A DNA stretch of 64,000 nucleotides from NCBI GenBank assembly GCA_016213945.1, contig JACQZF010000004.1, forward strand, positions 84,216-148,215, written 5' to 3'. Made by a program: the position numbers and the translations under genes. The notes under the pieces were generated by a model. The model saw only the letters and a program-made list of their open reading frames with translations, made no database searches and was not told the DNA's origin. Positions 19,020-28,506 of the stretch are shown piece after piece. Within the stretch, counting starts at the first letter, position 1. Every line of letters begins with the position of its first letter. The DNA comes from Nitrospirota bacterium (GTDB taxonomy: Bacteria > Nitrospirota > Thermodesulfovibrionia > UBA6902).

Positions 19020-19853
19020 TTATTTTCTGAAGACAAACTCATTAGTTCCAAGGCCATTAGTCGTGACCAGCTTGATAAGATTAAATCCTCTTTTAAAATA
19101 GAAATCGAATATTTCTCCCGAGCTGGCAACCTCAAAAGGATACCCTCCCAACCAGTCAAACCAGTCATAAAAAATAGACATCCCCCTCTTATTTTTGTAA
19201 TCAGAATACCTCTTGATCGGATTATTCATGCGGATAAGGTCAATGATGAATCCGTACAAAATAAATATCGGGATGAATACCGCTACAATGGCAGACTTAC
19301 CTATCACTCCTGAACAATACGCCTTTTTTATCTTTACCCATAGATCCGACTTCATGCCCTGGTCATTGTATATGGCTATAAAAAGCAGCCCGCCGTCCCT
19401 GACAGGGATCCGGGCGTTATCAAGAGCATTCCACATATCGCCGGTGTGATGAAGCACTCCCCATGAATAGACAATATCAAATTCACCTAAAGACTTTATG
19501 TAATCTTTATCAAGGACAGAGCCCTGCTCAATCATCCAATCACTGTCATCAGGGAAATAACGCCTCCTGAGCTCCACGGCACAGGCTGCGGAATTCGGGT
19601 CATAGTCAAAAGAATGTACCCTTGCGCCGAGGCGTCTTGCAACAAGACTGAAGAGACCGCTTCCTGAACCTATGTCGAGAAAGCTTCTGCCCTTCAGGTC
19701 ATTAACCTGAAGCATTTCTTTTAAAGACCGCTCAGCCTCCTCAATCCTTTTGTCATTCAGGACAGAGAGAAATTTATTCCAGTTCTTTCCAAACTCAAAA
19801 CGCTCGCCTTCTTGAACTTCCTTTGAATGTTGTGCTCCTGAATCGCTTGTCAA
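19020..19853 (-). CDS. SAM-dependent methyltransferase
   Basis: The chosen start is a TTG at 19853 because AAGGAGG (19860-19866 on the minus strand) lies six bases upstream. A TTG at 19877 would add eight residues but has no ribosome site. Motif I is FLDIGSGSGLFS near residue 58-69, followed by HSFDYDPNSA and FDIVYSWGVLHHTG. The C-terminal third contains a hydrophobic stretch around residues 190-215 and no obvious cofactor motif, so it may associate with the membrane and act on lipid-linked sugars. It is close to the flippase gene. Confidence 0.75.
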   Translation of the reverse strand: MTSDSGAQHSKEVQEGERFEFGKNWNKFLSVLNDKRIEEAERSLKEMLQVNDLKGRSFLDIGSGSGLFSLVARRLGARVHSFDYDPNSAACAVELRRRYFPDDSDWMIEQGSVLDKDYIKSLGEFDIVYSWGVLHHTGDMWNALDNARIPVRDGGLLFIAIYNDQGMKSDLWVKIKKAYCSGVIGKSAIVAVFIPIFILYGFIIDLIRMNNPIKRYSDYKNKRGMSIFYDWFDWLGGYPFEVASSGEIFDFYFKRGFNLIKLVTTNGLGTNEFVFRK

Positions 19854-19910
19854 GATCAGCCTCCTTATGACAGTCAACTTTTAAACTACAACCAAAGCAG
19901 AAATGTTGCC

Positions 19911-21434
19911 TCAGTTCAGATTTTTTGCCGTTAAATACTGCAGCGGCAGGTCGCCTTTAATAATAGACTTACCGATATAAACTGTCAAAGCAATCGCTAA
20001 AAGAAAATGATAGCCCATATTAAAATCCATGATATTTATCAGATAATAGATTATCGCTACCACAGTTAAAAATAGAATATCAAAATTCACCCCTCTTGCA
20101 AGAGTCAGTATTGAATGCTTACTGTGAATGATATAAACCGATACGATATTTACCATGGCAAGGCAGAAGGACGTAGACAACGCTGCGCCAATAATTCCGA
20201 AATATGGGACAAGAATTATGTTAAGTATGATATTCAAGCATCCAAAGAAAATATTTATCTTCATGAAGGTCTTATGCTCTCCGGTCATGATAAGGAAATA
20301 TCCCACAAGGCCTGAACCTGCGTTTATAAGCTGTCCCACGGCCAGAATAACCAGAGCCCCAAACCCTATGACAAAGTCTTTGCCATAGGCGTACTCGAGA
20401 ATAAACCTGCCTTCCACCGTCAGAACCAGAATTATCGGCACCGACATACTCAATATCCATCGGGTGCTCTCGCTCACAACCCTCTTCAGCTCGGTACGGT
20501 CGCCTGAGGTATGAATGGTAGAGATGATGGGCGGGATTATCGCCGCAAATGTACCGAGAGAAAATGCCACCAGCGTAACAAGTTTGGAGACCACGCCATA
20601 TACCCCGACATCCCCGGTTGACATGAATATTCCGACGGTCCAAAGGTCAGCATTTGTGAAAATATACGCGCTCAGGCCCGTGAACATCATGGTGGAGGCA
20701 ACCCCCATGACCTTCCTTCCCTCGGCCTTAAGGTATGTTCCCTTTGTATTGTTCTGTTTCCATAAGACAAATTTCAGGGAGAATATCATTGCGAGAGTCT
20801 CTGAGACAAGCAGGGCAACTACAGCATAAAGTGGGACCGGCCTGTAGAAGATTAAAAAAATAAATATGCATATCTTTAGGAGAGGAGAAACCAGAAGTTG
20901 AGGAAGCAATGCCCTGAAAGTGTCTTTATAGCCTTTCAATATACCCCCTGCCACAACATTGATGGCGTTTGCGGGTATCGCAAAAACTATAACCGGTATC
21001 AGCTTCATGAGACCGGCTGAATTAAAGATATCTTCAGATATGAATCTTGAAAGGAGAAGAATAACGGCCATAAGCAAACCGGAAAGCAATAAACAGAATT
21101 TGAGGCAAAAAAATACCATGCCCTTTAATTCAGCATGCTGCTTCTTTTCAAGATAAGAAGGGACAAAGCGCATCATCGCGCTGTCCATTCCGAATCCTGC
21201 AAGCTGTGCCGCTATGCTCAGAATGCTAATAGCTAACACAACTTCTCCAAGCCCGTCAGCGCCCAGCACCCTTGCCAGAATAACCGTATTTAAAAAACCT
21301 AAGACCAACGCCGTGATCTGCAGGACAAACGATACCATCCCGCCTTTGGCGCCGACTAACAGATTGTCCTCTTTTATTTTTTCCGGATCAGAAACTGCAT
21401 TGGGCACATCTTCTCCATAAGACCGCGTCTTCAC
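19911..21434 (-). CDS. Wzx-type polysaccharide flippase (MATE/MOP superfamily)
   Basis: A 507-residue protein with about 12-14 membrane segments. The N-terminal pattern GGMVSFVLQITALVLGFLNT, with Ala-Arg-Val-Leu-Gly-Ala soon after, is characteristic of the oligosaccharide flippases (RfbX/Wzx, PST family). It would move the undecaprenyl-linked repeat unit to the periplasmic side. It starts with GTG, and its first four bases overlap the TGA stop of the APS-reductase-like gene (GTGA), so the two are translationally coupled. Together with the ligase/polymerase genes this points to a Wzx/Wzy pathway. Confidence 0.88.
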   Translation of the reverse strand: MKTRSYGEDVPNAVSDPEKIKEDNLLVGAKGGMVSFVLQITALVLGFLNTVILARVLGADGLGEVVLAISILSIAAQLAGFGMDSAMMRFVPSYLEKKQHAELKGMVFFCLKFCLLLSGLLMAVILLLSRFISEDIFNSAGLMKLIPVIVFAIPANAINVVAGGILKGYKDTFRALLPQLLVSPLLKICIFIFLIFYRPVPLYAVVALLVSETLAMIFSLKFVLWKQNNTKGTYLKAEGRKVMGVASTMMFTGLSAYIFTNADLWTVGIFMSTGDVGVYGVVSKLVTLVAFSLGTFAAIIPPIISTIHTSGDRTELKRVVSESTRWILSMSVPIILVLTVEGRFILEYAYGKDFVIGFGALVILAVGQLINAGSGLVGYFLIMTGEHKTFMKINIFFGCLNIILNIILVPYFGIIGAALSTSFCLAMVNIVSVYIIHSKHSILTLARGVNFDILFLTVVAIIYYLINIMDFNMGYHFLLAIALTVYIGKSIIKGDLPLQYLTAKNLN

Positions 21435-22039
21435 ATGTATCCTAACGCTTTCAGTTTTTCCACGGTCTCTATATCCATCTGATCAGGCTCCTTCGCAGCG
21501 CTGTCGCTCCTTCTTTTGAAACGCGTTATGCAGCACCTGCAGTCAATGAACCCGTATCCCTTTTTATACAGTTCATTGAACCTGAGATTATTATCCCGTA
21601 TTCCCGTCCAGATATCCTTTTCTACATAAGAGGACAACGGCCTTACTATTTCAATTTTTCCATTGACACCGCTGAGAAAAGAGCCTTCAATGCCGTTCAA
21701 AACCTCTTCATTACTAAACGGCAGTATCAGACATCCGAAATTATTTTTCTCAAGATATTGATTCAGGACATCCGCCTTTCTCCGGAAGCAGCATTCGTCC
21801 ATGCCATCTTCCGGAACCACGGAAACGTCTTTAGCCTTGATAATCTCTATATTACTGCTGAAACTTTTTATATGGCTGAGGGTATCATCAAAATGATAGC
21901 CTGTATCTATAAAGACCGTCTTTATATTCAAATCCTTTACAATGTCCAGCAGCAGTGCTGAGCCGGTATTGCCGGTAAATAATAAAACCGAATTTAAACC
22001 GTCTGTGGCTTTTATTATTTCTTTTTTTATGGTCTCCAC
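21431..22039 (-). CDS. APS/PAPS-reductase-like protein lacking catalytic tail
   Basis: A 202-residue, CysH-like protein with a GTG start. FIDTGYHFDDT at 43-53 is the conserved nucleotide-binding core. CCFRRK at 83-88 and CRCC at 167-170 supply the Cys-Cys plus Cys-x2-Cys set that binds a [4Fe-4S] cluster in assimilatory APS reductases. LRFNELYKKGY matches the family's N-P-L-Y-x3-G-Y region. However, the Gly-x-Arg-x2-Gln substrate motif is absent, and the C-terminal Glu-Cys-Gly-Leu/Ile-His with the catalytic Cys is missing. It is therefore unlikely to reduce APS. Being coupled to a flippase suggests a role in glycan modification or sensing, which is speculation. Confidence 0.6.
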   Translation of the reverse strand: METIKKEIIKATDGLNSVLLFTGNTGSALLLDIVKDLNIKTVFIDTGYHFDDTLSHIKSFSSNIEIIKAKDVSVVPEDGMDECCFRRKADVLNQYLEKNNFGCLILPFSNEEVLNGIEGSFLSGVNGKIEIVRPLSSYVEKDIWTGIRDNNLRFNELYKKGYGFIDCRCCITRFKRRSDSAAKEPDQMDIETVEKLKALGYM

Positions 22040-22072
22040 TCGTTAATTTATCCTGTATGCAGATAACTTCTA

Positions 22073-23107
22073 TTAAGTAAAAATAATTTTATACGTTCTA
22101 TCGAATACGAGGCTTCTCTTTCTGTAATGCTCAACAAACATGACACTCAATATCGTGAAGATCAAGGTCAATATAAATAATTCAATAATTTTATTAAAGC
22201 TCGGAAAGCCGGCAATAGCTATGGATATGATTTTTATAAGGCCAATATGGATAACATAAGAAAATAAAGAATTTCTCCCTAAAAATATAATTTTGTCTAT
22301 TACAATATTTTCACGAGGTATTTTTTTTCCTATAAAATAAAATAAATAAAAATTGGACATTATTCCAACCACATATAAAGGATAGGATAAATGATCGACA
22401 ATGACTTTACCGAACATATCAATTAAGAAGATAAATAAGGGGCTCATTGAAATTAGATATATAACAGACACTGTCATTGAACGATAGTTATACTTGTTGA
22501 TAATTCCTTCTATCCTCTCAGTAGTCAAGAAACCTATACCGAACAAGCCAATTAAAATCAGCTCAAAATTATAGGAACTCGTAAACTTAAATTTCATAGT
22601 CATATCAATAAAAATAAGTATCATAGAAAGAACAGCTGCTACAATTCTTGCTCTACCTTTTAGAGTAACCACTAATAAAGCTGAAATACTTAAAAGATAC
22701 GCTATCGGCAATAACACCTCGAAAGATGTCATTTCTGTATCACCCCAAAGATAAATATAATGAACATTATTAAGATAATAATTGATACTCCGGCTGCCAT
22801 CATGATAAATTGTTTCAAAAAACAGGGTCAATGCTATATTAAGCACAGTAAACATTAAGATTAATTTAGCACCTCTTAGCAATAATCGAAGAGGAAGCTT
22901 TTTATCATTAATATTATATTTTTTAAGATAGATATTTGAAATTATAAATCCTGAGACAAAGATAAAAGACCCGGTAACAAGAGAAATATATGACATCAGA
23001 TATTGATTTGCTGCTGTAGAAACAGAATGAATACTATGATGGAGCATCATTTCTATTATTAGAACCCCCTTCAAAATATCTAAGGAGATATTTCGGCTTT
23101 CTTTCAT
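22073..23107 (-). CDS. Acyltransferase-3/OpgC-like integral membrane protein
   Basis: A 344-residue protein with about 10 membrane segments, starting RNISLDILKGVLIIEMMLHH. Arg/Asp followed by a Lys-Gly and a His at the end of the first helix fits acyltransferase-3, OpgC and DUF1624 (HGSNAT-like) proteins. GRNSLFSYVIHIGLIK near residue 285 is the usual last motif of these families. It probably O- or N-acetylates or succinylates a sugar on the periplasmic side. The gene is distinctly AT-rich compared with its neighbours, which suggests a separate origin. Exact family uncertain. Confidence 0.65.
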   Translation of the reverse strand: MKESRNISLDILKGVLIIEMMLHHSIHSVSTAANQYLMSYISLVTGSFIFVSGFIISNIYLKKYNINDKKLPLRLLLRGAKLILMFTVLNIALTLFFETIYHDGSRSINYYLNNVHYIYLWGDTEMTSFEVLLPIAYLLSISALLVVTLKGRARIVAAVLSMILIFIDMTMKFKFTSSYNFELILIGLFGIGFLTTERIEGIINKYNYRSMTVSVIYLISMSPLFIFLIDMFGKVIVDHLSYPLYVVGIMSNFYLFYFIGKKIPRENIVIDKIIFLGRNSLFSYVIHIGLIKIISIAIAGFPSFNKIIELFILTLIFTILSVMFVEHYRKRSLVFDRTYKIIFT

Positions 23108-23169
23108 ATTGCCTCAAACGCTGCCATGAACATGAACTCCCCTGGATTGATAAGTATATAAATAAACCG

Positions 23170-24087
23170 TCATGCAGATGTTTTGATGAAATCGCTTTCT
23201 CCCTGCAGAAGAAGTTTTTTTATCCCATGCCAGCATCCTCTAAGCATAGTAAAATCCTGTTTGTAGCCGGCAATGAGAAGAGCATTAAGAACAAGCCCGG
23301 CATTCAACCATATAAATGACAGATAATTAAATAAGTTCTTCTCCAAATTCTTCCTGAAAAAATAGTTAAGCGATAAAATTATGCTTTCTATAAGTTTCTT
23401 ATTATCTTTCCTCCCGATATCTGAAGCGACATGCTCCAGTATTGCTTTTGGAGATATAACAACCTTGTATTTTCTTGACACCCTGAAAGAAAAATCAAAA
23501 TCTTCAGAGAGTCCATAGTCTATGAAGTTCTCATCAAATTTAAACCCTTCAAAGACCTCCTTCCTGTAGCTTGTCAACCCGCCGTATAAAACTGATACCG
23601 GCACATACTCGAAATTCCTGTACCGGAGATCGGAAGATATGATCTGTCGCATGTCAGTGAAATTGCCCACCCAAAAAACTTTATTAAAAAGTCTCTCAAG
23701 CCATGACATGCTGGAATTGGATATAATACCGCTGACACCGTATATATCCGGATTCTTCATAAAAATCTGCATCATATTAAATATAAAGTCATTCTCCAGG
23801 ATCACGTCATCATCAAGAAACAGAACAATATCACTTCTATTCCTTTCAATGCCTACATTTCGTGCATGGGTAAGTCCGGTGATCCCAGGGTCATGGATAT
23901 ACTCCAGGACGGTATTGGTGCCCTTGCCATTTAATAAGGAAAACACCGCATCTTTTAGCTCTTCAGAAGTATTCTGATCAATAATTATTATCTCTGTTGG
24001 CAAAAAGGTCTGTATTTCAATACTCTTGAGAGTATTTAATACGTCAACATGCCTGTATTTTGTCGCGATGATCACTGAAATTGTCAT
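23170..24087 (-). CDS. GT2-family glycosyltransferase
   Basis: A 305-residue GT-A protein beginning TISVIIATKYRHVDVLNTL. It has IIIDQNTSE at about 34-42 and the metal-binding LFLDDDVILENDF near 90-102. EDFDFSFRVSR near 194-204 places the likely catalytic Asp (in the usual E-D-x-D-F pattern). The C-terminal 60 residues contain one hydrophobic segment, which may attach it to the membrane. It would extend the lipid-linked repeat unit. It lies five bases after the GT4 gene at 24093. Confidence 0.85.
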   Translation of the reverse strand: MTISVIIATKYRHVDVLNTLKSIEIQTFLPTEIIIIDQNTSEELKDAVFSLLNGKGTNTVLEYIHDPGITGLTHARNVGIERNRSDIVLFLDDDVILENDFIFNMMQIFMKNPDIYGVSGIISNSSMSWLERLFNKVFWVGNFTDMRQIISSDLRYRNFEYVPVSVLYGGLTSYRKEVFEGFKFDENFIDYGLSEDFDFSFRVSRKYKVVISPKAILEHVASDIGRKDNKKLIESIILSLNYFFRKNLEKNLFNYLSFIWLNAGLVLNALLIAGYKQDFTMLRGCWHGIKKLLLQGESDFIKTSA

Positions 24088-24092
24088 AAATA

Positions 24093-25355
24093 TTAGATTC
24101 TGTTATTGGCCACCAACCGCTCAAAAATTGATATTAATTTATTATAGTGGTTTTCAAGGGAGTATTCTTTCTCTACCCTTTTGCGGGCCTGCCTGCCCAT
24201 ATCAATGACCTTCTGAGGGTTTGATAGGAGTAATGCAATAGCTTCTCTGATAGCATCAATATCTCCAGGCGGAACAAGAACGCCGCTTTCAGATGTTATC
24301 TGTTCGGAAATGCCTCCGATGTCACTGCCGATCACCGGTTTTCCACATGCCATGGACTCAACAACGCTCTGGGGATTATTATCAAGCACTATGGATGGAA
24401 CAACCGTAAACATGGCATCCCTGATCAGAGGGACCAGTTCATCACGGCCCTTAAATCCAAGAAAAGTAATGTTTTTAATTCCATTCTCCATGACATATTC
24501 CATTAATCTTTTATCTTCACCATCACTTGAGGCGCCGGCAATGAGAAGAGGTACATGAAACCCTCCCTTCTCATACGCCTTAATAAGATTTATCACCCCC
24601 TTATCCATGTCAATGCGGCCAAAATACAGCATGTAGCCCGCGTTCTCATATTTGGGAGCAAGATTGTCCACATTTATGAAATTAGGGATATGAAAAAGCT
24701 TCTCTTCAGGGAAGCCCGCTTTTAAAAACGCCTCACGCATACAGAGAGACGGTGTTATAAAAGCATCAACCTTGTCATATACTTTAAGCCACCTGTGAAT
24801 GTACATTGAAAGCACTCTCACACCTACAACAGACAATGAATTATGCAGGCATTTATATTTGAATGCTCTTGTATATCCATAGATCTCACATTCACGGCAG
24901 ACCTTCCGGTCCCTCAAAAAAGTGTTTTCAGCGCAGAACATAAAGAAATCCGATACTCTCATTACAACGGGAATATTACGCTTTTTGGCAGCATGGATAA
25001 CACTCGGAGATATCGAGTTCGCAATTCCTACAAGAAATACCAGGTCAACACCATGGTCATCAATAAGCTGCCCTATCTTTTTCTTTGCCTCAAAAGAATA
25101 AATCGCATTTGAAGCTACGCGGAGCTTCTGTATGAAATTCAGTTTATCTTTGTAATCCCTGTAATAGAGTGTTTCTTCATCTGCTATTGGTGATACAAAA
25201 TATCGTTCATAAGGTGTCTTTTTGTTCATTTTGAACCTGACTGCAAAAGGGATAACCTGATGGGCATCCTTCTCAAGTCTTTCTGTTATGCCAAAGAAAT
25301 ATCTCTCCGGGCCGGTAGATTCAAAATATCTTCTGTTAACTATCACTATCTTCAT
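24093..25355 (-). CDS. GT4-family glycosyltransferase
   Basis: A 420-residue GT-B enzyme. N-terminal IVNRRYFESTGPERYFFG replaces the common glycine-rich loop. The C-terminal domain has YFGRIDMDKGVINLI near 237-251 and VVESMACGKPVIGSDIGG near 340-357, the nucleotide-sugar site with the second Glu. A central Cys-rich patch (MRVSDFFMFCAEN, then CRECEIYGY) may bind metal and is seen in some GT4 clades. The ATG overlaps the stop of the upstream GT4 by four bases, so translation is coupled. Confidence 0.85.
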   Translation of the reverse strand: MKIVIVNRRYFESTGPERYFFGITERLEKDAHQVIPFAVRFKMNKKTPYERYFVSPIADEETLYYRDYKDKLNFIQKLRVASNAIYSFEAKKKIGQLIDDHGVDLVFLVGIANSISPSVIHAAKKRNIPVVMRVSDFFMFCAENTFLRDRKVCRECEIYGYTRAFKYKCLHNSLSVVGVRVLSMYIHRWLKVYDKVDAFITPSLCMREAFLKAGFPEEKLFHIPNFINVDNLAPKYENAGYMLYFGRIDMDKGVINLIKAYEKGGFHVPLLIAGASSDGEDKRLMEYVMENGIKNITFLGFKGRDELVPLIRDAMFTVVPSIVLDNNPQSVVESMACGKPVIGSDIGGISEQITSESGVLVPPGDIDAIREAIALLLSNPQKVIDMGRQARKRVEKEYSLENHYNKLISIFERLVANNRI

Positions 25356-26515
25356 TGTTTATGCTTCATCTCCGAAATAAAAAGTTCCTCATATTCCCTT
25401 ACAATATTATTTATATTAAATCTCGAAACAGACGCCTTGGCAGCAGCGGCCATGGAAGATGCAATATCCCTGTTTCCGAGTACCCTTAGAATAGCATCAG
25501 CCAGTTTCACATCATCTCCCACGGGAACGAGAAAGCCATCCACATTATCCGTTATTATCTCCTCAGGCCCAGACCTGCATCTTGTAGAAATGACAGGGAT
25601 TCCGCATGCCATAGCCTCTGTCAGAACATTCGGAAATCCTTCAAACCTGGAAGAAAGAACAAAGACTGAAGACCTGCTTATGAACTTAAACGGGTTGTCC
25701 TGAAATCCCAGGAAAGCAACATCATTATTTATGCCCAGTTCCTGCGACAGTTTCTTCAATTCTTCTTCTTTTTCTCCTTCCCCTAACAAAACAAGTCTGC
25801 ATTCAGTTGTTTCTCTGACAATTTTAAATACCCTCAATAAGTCGTCCTGTGACTTTGGATCACTAAGAGAACCGACATTTATAACAATAGGCTTGTTCTC
25901 CAGAAACCATTCATACCCTTCTAAATCTTCGATAGAAAGCTCCTCGATCTTTTTATAGGCTAAAGGATTATAGATTACTTTGATCTTTTCTTCAGGCAGA
26001 TTGAAATTCTCGATCAGATCAAGCCTGACACCTTCAGATACAGCGATTATCCTGTCAGCTTTACGATACAGCAACTTTATTAAAAACCTTACAAGCCAGA
26101 AAGAACTACCCTCCAACTCCACAGAAGGTGTTGTCCGCTCACTTATTATCAATTTTACTTTATTTCTAAAAGTCGATGATAGCAGCCTTGCAAATACCAC
26201 AAATAGATTTGTTCTGTTAAGGAAGCTGCATACTAAGTCAGGCTTTTTTGTTTTTACAATATTGATTAACTTTAATATGCCTTTAATATAATTAATCAGT
26301 TTATTTTGAAGACTCCCACCTACTGTGATGCCGAGGGAACAGGTTTCAACATCATGCGGTATGGAATAAAAATGGCGTGAGTCATAGAATATGCAAAAGG
26401 GCTGTATCTTGCTACGGTCAAGGTTCTCCAGAAGGACAGATGCCACTCTCTCCGCCCCTCCTCTCCCGAGATTCGGGATGATGAAGGCGACCCGTACCTT
26501 TTCGCTCTTCGCCAT
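25352..26515 (-). CDS. GT4-family glycosyltransferase
   Basis: The frame is open up to 26659, but the product start is set at the ATG at 26515. From there the protein reads MAKSEKVRVAFIIPNLGRGG, a canonical GT4 N-terminus with the GGAE loop, and it begins four bases after the amidotransferase stop. The upstream extension would overlap that gene. The 387-residue enzyme has NVGSLSDPKSQDDLL and SRFEGFPNVLTEAMACG with the E-x7-E motif. It is most like GalNAc-alpha-type or WsaF-like GT4 enzymes of EPS loci (low specificity). Confidence 0.85.
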   Translation of the reverse strand: MAKSEKVRVAFIIPNLGRGGAERVASVLLENLDRSKIQPFCIFYDSRHFYSIPHDVETCSLGITVGGSLQNKLINYIKGILKLINIVKTKKPDLVCSFLNRTNLFVVFARLLSSTFRNKVKLIISERTTPSVELEGSSFWLVRFLIKLLYRKADRIIAVSEGVRLDLIENFNLPEEKIKVIYNPLAYKKIEELSIEDLEGYEWFLENKPIVINVGSLSDPKSQDDLLRVFKIVRETTECRLVLLGEGEKEEELKKLSQELGINNDVAFLGFQDNPFKFISRSSVFVLSSRFEGFPNVLTEAMACGIPVISTRCRSGPEEIITDNVDGFLVPVGDDVKLADAILRVLGNRDIASSMAAAAKASVSRFNINNIVREYEELFISEMKHKQ

Positions 26516-26519
26516 ATAT

Positions 26520-28403
26520 TCAGACCTTGAGATATTCTCTCTCCCAGAGATAGTAAACAAGAAGGCTGAACAGCCGCAAGCTATGATCCCGGCCCTGACT
26601 GTGTTCGTCCAGAAGCCGTCGAATGCAAGCCTGATCAAAATATACATTCTTCGTGCCAAGCAATGTGTCCCTTATACCCGTAGAAAGAGGGCCCCTGAAC
26701 CAGTCTGCTACAGGAACGGCAAACCCCCATTTCCTATTGATATCAAGAGTCTGCGGCAGAATCTTCCCGGCAAGCCTCTTCAACAGGTACTTCGCTGTGC
26801 TACCGTGTATCTTCATATTGTCCGGCACATTACGGAATGAAAACTCCGCAATACGGTAATCCAAAAGAGGCGCCCTCACTTCGAGCGATGCCAACATGCT
26901 CGCCCGGTCCACTTTCACCAATATATCGTTCGGAAGATACGTGTGGAGATCCACATAAGACATCCGATCTATGATCCCGTCATGCCGGTTCTCGAACAGC
27001 CCCAGTCTCGACCCCTCAGGTTCCAGAAACCTGCTGTTCAGGGACGCGCGCGCCTCACTGCTCAGAAGCATTGTTCTATAAGAAGTTTTAAAGTAAGCTT
27101 CACTGCAACGTTCTATCAGAGACTCGTATTGGGTATACTGAAGTTTGCTTAACTGACTCTTGACCCGCGCCAGGCCTTTTTCGGGAAGGAACCGCGAGGA
27201 CCATGCTATCCCCTTTCTGACCGGTTCGGGGAGCATCAGCCTCATGTAATAATCGAACAGACCGGCACGGTACAGATTGTATCCGCCGAATATCTCATCA
27301 CCGCCGTCTCCCGAAAGTGCAACAGTGACCTTCTCCCTTGTTACTTTTGACACGTAATATGTCGGGAGCATGGATGAATCTGCAAACGGTTCATCGAACT
27401 GCCGCACCAGATCAGGCAGTATAGAGAACATGTCCGGCCGAACTATCAGTTCAGTATGCTCTGTCCCGAAATGCTCTGCCACAATCCTGGCATATGGAAG
27501 CTCATTGAAGTTACTGTCCTCAAATCCAATCGAGAAGGTCTTTACAGGACGGTCAGAAACCATGCTCATCATGGCAACCACAAGACTCGAATCAACCCCG
27601 CCGCTCAGAAACGCACCAAGCGGCACGTCGCTTATCATCCTGAGCCTCACGGCGTCCTTTAAAAGGCTCTCCAGTTCCGACAACAGATCCTCTTCAGTGC
27701 GGATCTGTCCTGACGGTTCGGGGACATCCCAATATCTCCAGATATCCTTTTTGCCGCTTTCCGTGTGATATATCATTGCGTGAGCAGGTGGAAGTTTCCG
27801 CACACTTCTAAAGATGCTTAGATCATCCGGGACAAAGCCGAAGGTAAAGTAATGGTTCAGAGCTTGCAGGTCTAAGTCCCTCGATATCGACTGGTCTTTC
27901 AACATCGCCTTTATTTCAGAAGCAAAAGAAAACCTCCTCTCAGAAGACGAAGCGGAATAATATAAAGGTTTTTTACCGAGCCGGTCTCGTGCGAGGAAAA
28001 GAACCCTCCGGTTCTCGTCATAAAGCCCGAATGCAAACATCCCGTTCAGCTTCTGAAGGCAATCCGTGCCCCATTCATGATAAGCATTCATGATCACCTC
28101 GGTATCCGTGTTACTGCGAAAAGAGTAACCTATCTCCCCAAGTTCTTTTTTTAATGTCTGAAAATTATATATCTCTCCGTTGAATGTGATCCTTATCTTT
28201 CCGTCAGAGTCGGCCATTGGTTGGCGTCCGGCATGAGATAGGTCGATAATCGAAAGTCTCCTGTGCGCCAGCCCTACGGTCCTGTCGCTGTTGAGCCAAA
28301 TACCGGCGTCATCGGGGCCTCGATGAACCATGGCATCACGCATCATGCTCAGCGATTCTGCCGATACCCCCTTACGATCAACTACGCCGAGAATGCCGCA
28401 CAT
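26520..28403 (-). CDS. Asparagine-synthase-like amidotransferase, XrtA-locus type, copy 2
   Basis: A 627-residue paralogue of the protein at 17049-18935, collinear over its full length. Cys2 (MCGILGVV), LAHRRLSIIDLSHAGRQPM, FNGEIYNF, FLSGGVDSSLV and ALSGDGGDEIFGG are all intact, so both domains should be active. It is visibly more GC-rich than the genes on either side. Two active copies in one locus may act on different precursors, or one may be a later arrival. The product starts at 28403 and the next gene follows after four bases. Confidence 0.85.
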   Translation of the reverse strand: MCGILGVVDRKGVSAESLSMMRDAMVHRGPDDAGIWLNSDRTVGLAHRRLSIIDLSHAGRQPMADSDGKIRITFNGEIYNFQTLKKELGEIGYSFRSNTDTEVIMNAYHEWGTDCLQKLNGMFAFGLYDENRRVLFLARDRLGKKPLYYSASSSERRFSFASEIKAMLKDQSISRDLDLQALNHYFTFGFVPDDLSIFRSVRKLPPAHAMIYHTESGKKDIWRYWDVPEPSGQIRTEEDLLSELESLLKDAVRLRMISDVPLGAFLSGGVDSSLVVAMMSMVSDRPVKTFSIGFEDSNFNELPYARIVAEHFGTEHTELIVRPDMFSILPDLVRQFDEPFADSSMLPTYYVSKVTREKVTVALSGDGGDEIFGGYNLYRAGLFDYYMRLMLPEPVRKGIAWSSRFLPEKGLARVKSQLSKLQYTQYESLIERCSEAYFKTSYRTMLLSSEARASLNSRFLEPEGSRLGLFENRHDGIIDRMSYVDLHTYLPNDILVKVDRASMLASLEVRAPLLDYRIAEFSFRNVPDNMKIHGSTAKYLLKRLAGKILPQTLDINRKWGFAVPVADWFRGPLSTGIRDTLLGTKNVYFDQACIRRLLDEHSQGRDHSLRLFSLLVYYLWEREYLKV

Positions 28404-28506
28404 ATATCATCCCATTCATTATAAAAACGGCCAGCATAGTCGGAAAGCAGATAAATTTGTTTGTATATGGTCGCAAAATAATTGTCAAATGAAATCCTTT
28501 TGCCTA

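Noticed and set aside
26516..26659. N-terminal extension of the GT4 at 25352
   Set aside because: The extra 48 residues lie in the amidotransferase coding end and do not resemble a GT4 N-terminus.
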